Of a stretch of DNA of 8,305 nucleotides, positions 7,401 to 8,305 are shown one piece after another; the stretch's first letter is position 1; every line of letters begins with the position of its first letter. The stretch covers positions 1-8,305 of the forward strand of contig VGFB01000132.1 of the NCBI GenBank assembly GCA_016869015.1, in the 5' to 3' direction. The DNA comes from Armatimonadota bacterium (GTDB taxonomy: Bacteria; Armatimonadota; Zipacnadia; Zipacnadales; VGFC01). Made by a program: the position numbers and the translations under genes. Under the pieces are notes generated by a model. It was not told the DNA's origin. It made no database searches and saw only the letters and a program-made list of their open reading frames with translations.

Positions 7401-8305
7401 CCTCACAGAAGGCCCTGCGCTCCCAGGCCATCTTCGACGGCGCGCAGGGGGCGCTGCTGCGGGCCGTCTCCGCCGCGACCGGTGAGACGCTACGGGAGTT
7501 CCGCCTGGACGGCTTGCCCGTCTATGATGGCATCGCCGCGGCGAACGGGCGCCTCTATCTCGCGGTCCAGGACGGGCGCCTGCTGTGCGCCGGGGAGGGG
7601 GCTGTGCCCGGGGCGCCCGGCTTCCTGCAGGCGAGCCCTGCCGAGGCGGCCGGCGGAGCGGGCACACCCCGCGAGCCGGGCCTCGCAGGCGAGTGGACGC
7701 TGGACGAGGGGGAGGGCGAGTTCGCAACGGACACCTCGGGGGTCGGCAACGACGCCGAGGTCTACGGTCAGTGGGTGAGGGGGGAGTTCGGCACATGCCT
7801 CCACACCGACGGCATTGCCGGGGCCCTGACGCTCTCCGACGGTCCTTACCTGCACTTCGGCGCCGAGAGCTTCAGCCTCGCCTGCTGGGTCAAGCCCGAC
7901 CGTTACGACACGCGGATCATGGGCAAGGAGCGCTTTCCGCAAGACTGGTGGGTCATCAACCTCCTCGCCGACGGCCGCGCCGAACTCGTGCTTGGCGAGC
8001 GCAACGAGCCCGGCAAGTCCGTCCGACCGACCACGAAGGGTACGCTGCCGACGGATGCCTGGACCCACCTGGTCTTCGTGGTGGACCGCCCCGCGCGCCA
8101 GGTCGGCTGGTACGTCAACGGCATCCTCGACAGCCTGACCGAGATCCCCGCGACGCTCACCGGCAGCCTCAGCGTCGAAGGCGTCGATCTGCGCATCCCC
8201 TCGGCCCACAAGCCATTCGCCGGCCTCCTCGACGATCTCACGATCCACAAGCGCGCCCTGACCGAAGCCGAGATCGCGGCCGCCTACGCGACGCAGCGGG
8301 AGAGG
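4457..8305 (+). CDS. Giant exported protein: methyltransferase-like, two PQQ-type propellers, LamG (3' end outside window)
   Basis: The frame is open from ATG 4457 to the right edge, 1283 codons with no stop. A Sec signal (FRR, hydrophobic core, A-C-A about residues 21-23) is followed by a Rossmann methyltransferase-like domain (about 32-140): degenerate motif I 'VGCPDPD' (47-53), acidic 'LDTD' (69-72), and 'RVLIPGGA' (127-134). Next are 'EWGHMLHDPTNN' (156-167) and 'RHHEHLAS' (192-195 are HHEH). A first PQQ/BamB-type propeller (about 195-590) has repeats such as 'ALDPATGETL' and 'VVDAASGALLW'. A second starts at 'DWPTHRHDAARSG' (625-637) and runs to about 1045, with a Trp/Tyr-rich insertion from 'FLNDDWWHRTYWVYG' (858). 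LamG is 1076-1283. This layout recalls planctomycete PQQ-repeat proteins with a methyltransferase-like head (from memory). Dehydrogenase activity is not evident. The ribosome binding site is weak (G-run at 4446-4451); coupling to the gene 25 bases upstream is plausible. Confidence 0.88.
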   Translation, partial: MFRRAVPSLSVLLCQAVGATACAQGAAASARGLLEASGVRGGLVVLVGCPDPDLPAALGEGPSYVVQALDTDPARVERAREAAWAAGRYGRVSVDRWNGRRLPYADGIVSLLAAPGALRPLASEIERVLIPGGARCLRQGGGWQVERKPVPSTTDEWGHMLHDPTNNAVALDRQVGPPHRVQWYAPPKHARHHEHLASVSVVVSAGGRLFYIVDEAPTASLSLRPQWQLVARDAYNGLVLWRRPIDSWESYLRAFRSGPPELGRRLVATEAAVYVTLGYRAPVAALDPATGETLRTYEGTEGAQEMLCADRTLYVVTSTPTAGGTDAKSVMVVDAASGALLWQRSDVQPLPVSLAVQGDHAYFLDRAAGVVCLDGKTGRDVWRTPRPVTDKRPGFSSPTLVAAGEVVLCADRVVGETDNLDPRTGERIPQWLAEGGGLGELVALSARTGERLWSCPCAEAYHSAFDVLVVDGLVWVGQTRSRNRTDFDEGRDLLTGEVKRKLDTSLAFRTTMPHHRCHRNRATSRYLVMGRTGVEFIDLLTGEALRHHWTRGTCQFGTLPCNGLLYVPPHSCACFIEAKLAGFYAYAPKPEGGAPRARDEADAERLHRGPVHGEPLSAEEASAADWPTHRHDAARSGSTPAGVTAELQPQWSVQIGEGPTAPVIAGGRVLVASRDTHTVHALDADTGRSEWRFTAGGRIDSPPTLAGGRAVFGCADGYVYCLRASDGALAWRFRAAAEDRRIVASDQLESVWPVSGAVLVQGDSVYLASGRSSYLDEGLTVHRLSLADGGMLAERTVYSRDPDTGEQPEEPIMFEMPGALPDVLSSDGKLVYMRHLAFDRGTLEPREAPAHLYSPAGFLNDDWWHRTYWVYGTHFYSGYIGWYFAGRETPAGRLLTVDEASIYGFGYRPDFYRGATDRQYMLFGLDRGVQPPQPAPDYKRANTDYPAGGPGKFAVTHRWAQDVPLLVRAMVRAGGSLFVAGPSQKALRSQAIFDGAQGALLRAVSAATGETLREFRLDGLPVYDGIAAANGRLYLAVQDGRLLCAGEGAVPGAPGFLQASPAEAAGGAGTPREPGLAGEWTLDEGEGEFATDTSGVGNDAEVYGQWVRGEFGTCLHTDGIAGALTLSDGPYLHFGAESFSLACWVKPDRYDTRIMGKERFPQDWWVINLLADGRAELVLGERNEPGKSVRPTTKGTLPTDAWTHLVFVVDRPARQVGWYVNGILDSLTEIPATLTGSLSVEGVDLRIPSAHKPFAGLLDDLTIHKRALTEAEIAAAYATQRER
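7682..8305 (+). other. LamG domain at the C-terminus of the giant protein
   Basis: The segment opens with 'LAGEWTLDEGEGEFATDTSG' and contains 'SFSLACWVKPD', 'AWTHLVFVVDR', 'VGWYVNGIL' and the closing 'AGLLDDLTIHKRALTEAEI'. All are standard LamG/concanavalin-like landmarks in the right order. The closing strand and helix are reached just before the window edge, so the domain is complete or nearly so and the gene may end soon after. Such domains usually bind glycans; the ligand here is unknown. Confidence 0.85.

Overview
This is a GC-rich stretch of bacterial DNA with strong G/C bias at third codon positions and several good Shine-Dalgarno sequences. The protein families point to a Planctomycetota-, Lentisphaerota- or Armatimonadota-type bacterium rich in exported carbohydrate-active proteins. 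They are a LamG plus glycosidase-like barrel protein, a creatininase-family protein with a twin-arginine-like leader, and a very large exported protein with a methyltransferase-like domain, PQQ-type propellers and a LamG domain. This placement rests on family recognition and is an inference.

Layout. (1) From the left edge to 1724 runs the 3' part of a LamG plus TIM-barrel glycoside-hydrolase-like gene; its start lies outside the window. (2) Its stop overlaps the start of a creatininase-family gene (1721-2536) as ATGA, so the two are probably translationally coupled. The second gene has two well-supported starts, one giving an exported and one a cytoplasmic product. (3) After a hairpin comes a separate GNAT acetyltransferase gene (2616-3113). 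(4) Convergent to it, on the minus strand, is a 131-aa protein of unknown function (3135-3530). (5) A 172-base divergent gap (3531-3702) holds a perfect 16-bp dyad and a doubtful small ORF. (6) A second plus-strand unit begins with a secreted 242-aa beta-rich protein (3703-4431). After 25 bases comes a giant gene (4457 to the right edge, at least 1283 codons without a stop), which fills almost half the window.

The giant protein is the main point of interest. It reads as signal peptide, degenerate SAM-methyltransferase-like domain, HDPTNN segment, first PQQ-type propeller with His and Cys clusters, second PQQ-type propeller with a Trp/Tyr-rich insertion, then a C-terminal LamG domain. A methyltransferase fold behind a signal peptide, with the motif I glycines replaced by prolines, is unlikely to methylate. 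The LamG and barrel protein, the exported beta protein and the giant LamG-bearing propeller protein together suggest surface or periplasmic binding and processing of a glycan. The actual substrate cannot be read from the sequence. No RNA genes, insertion sequences, CRISPR arrays or long repeats were seen.
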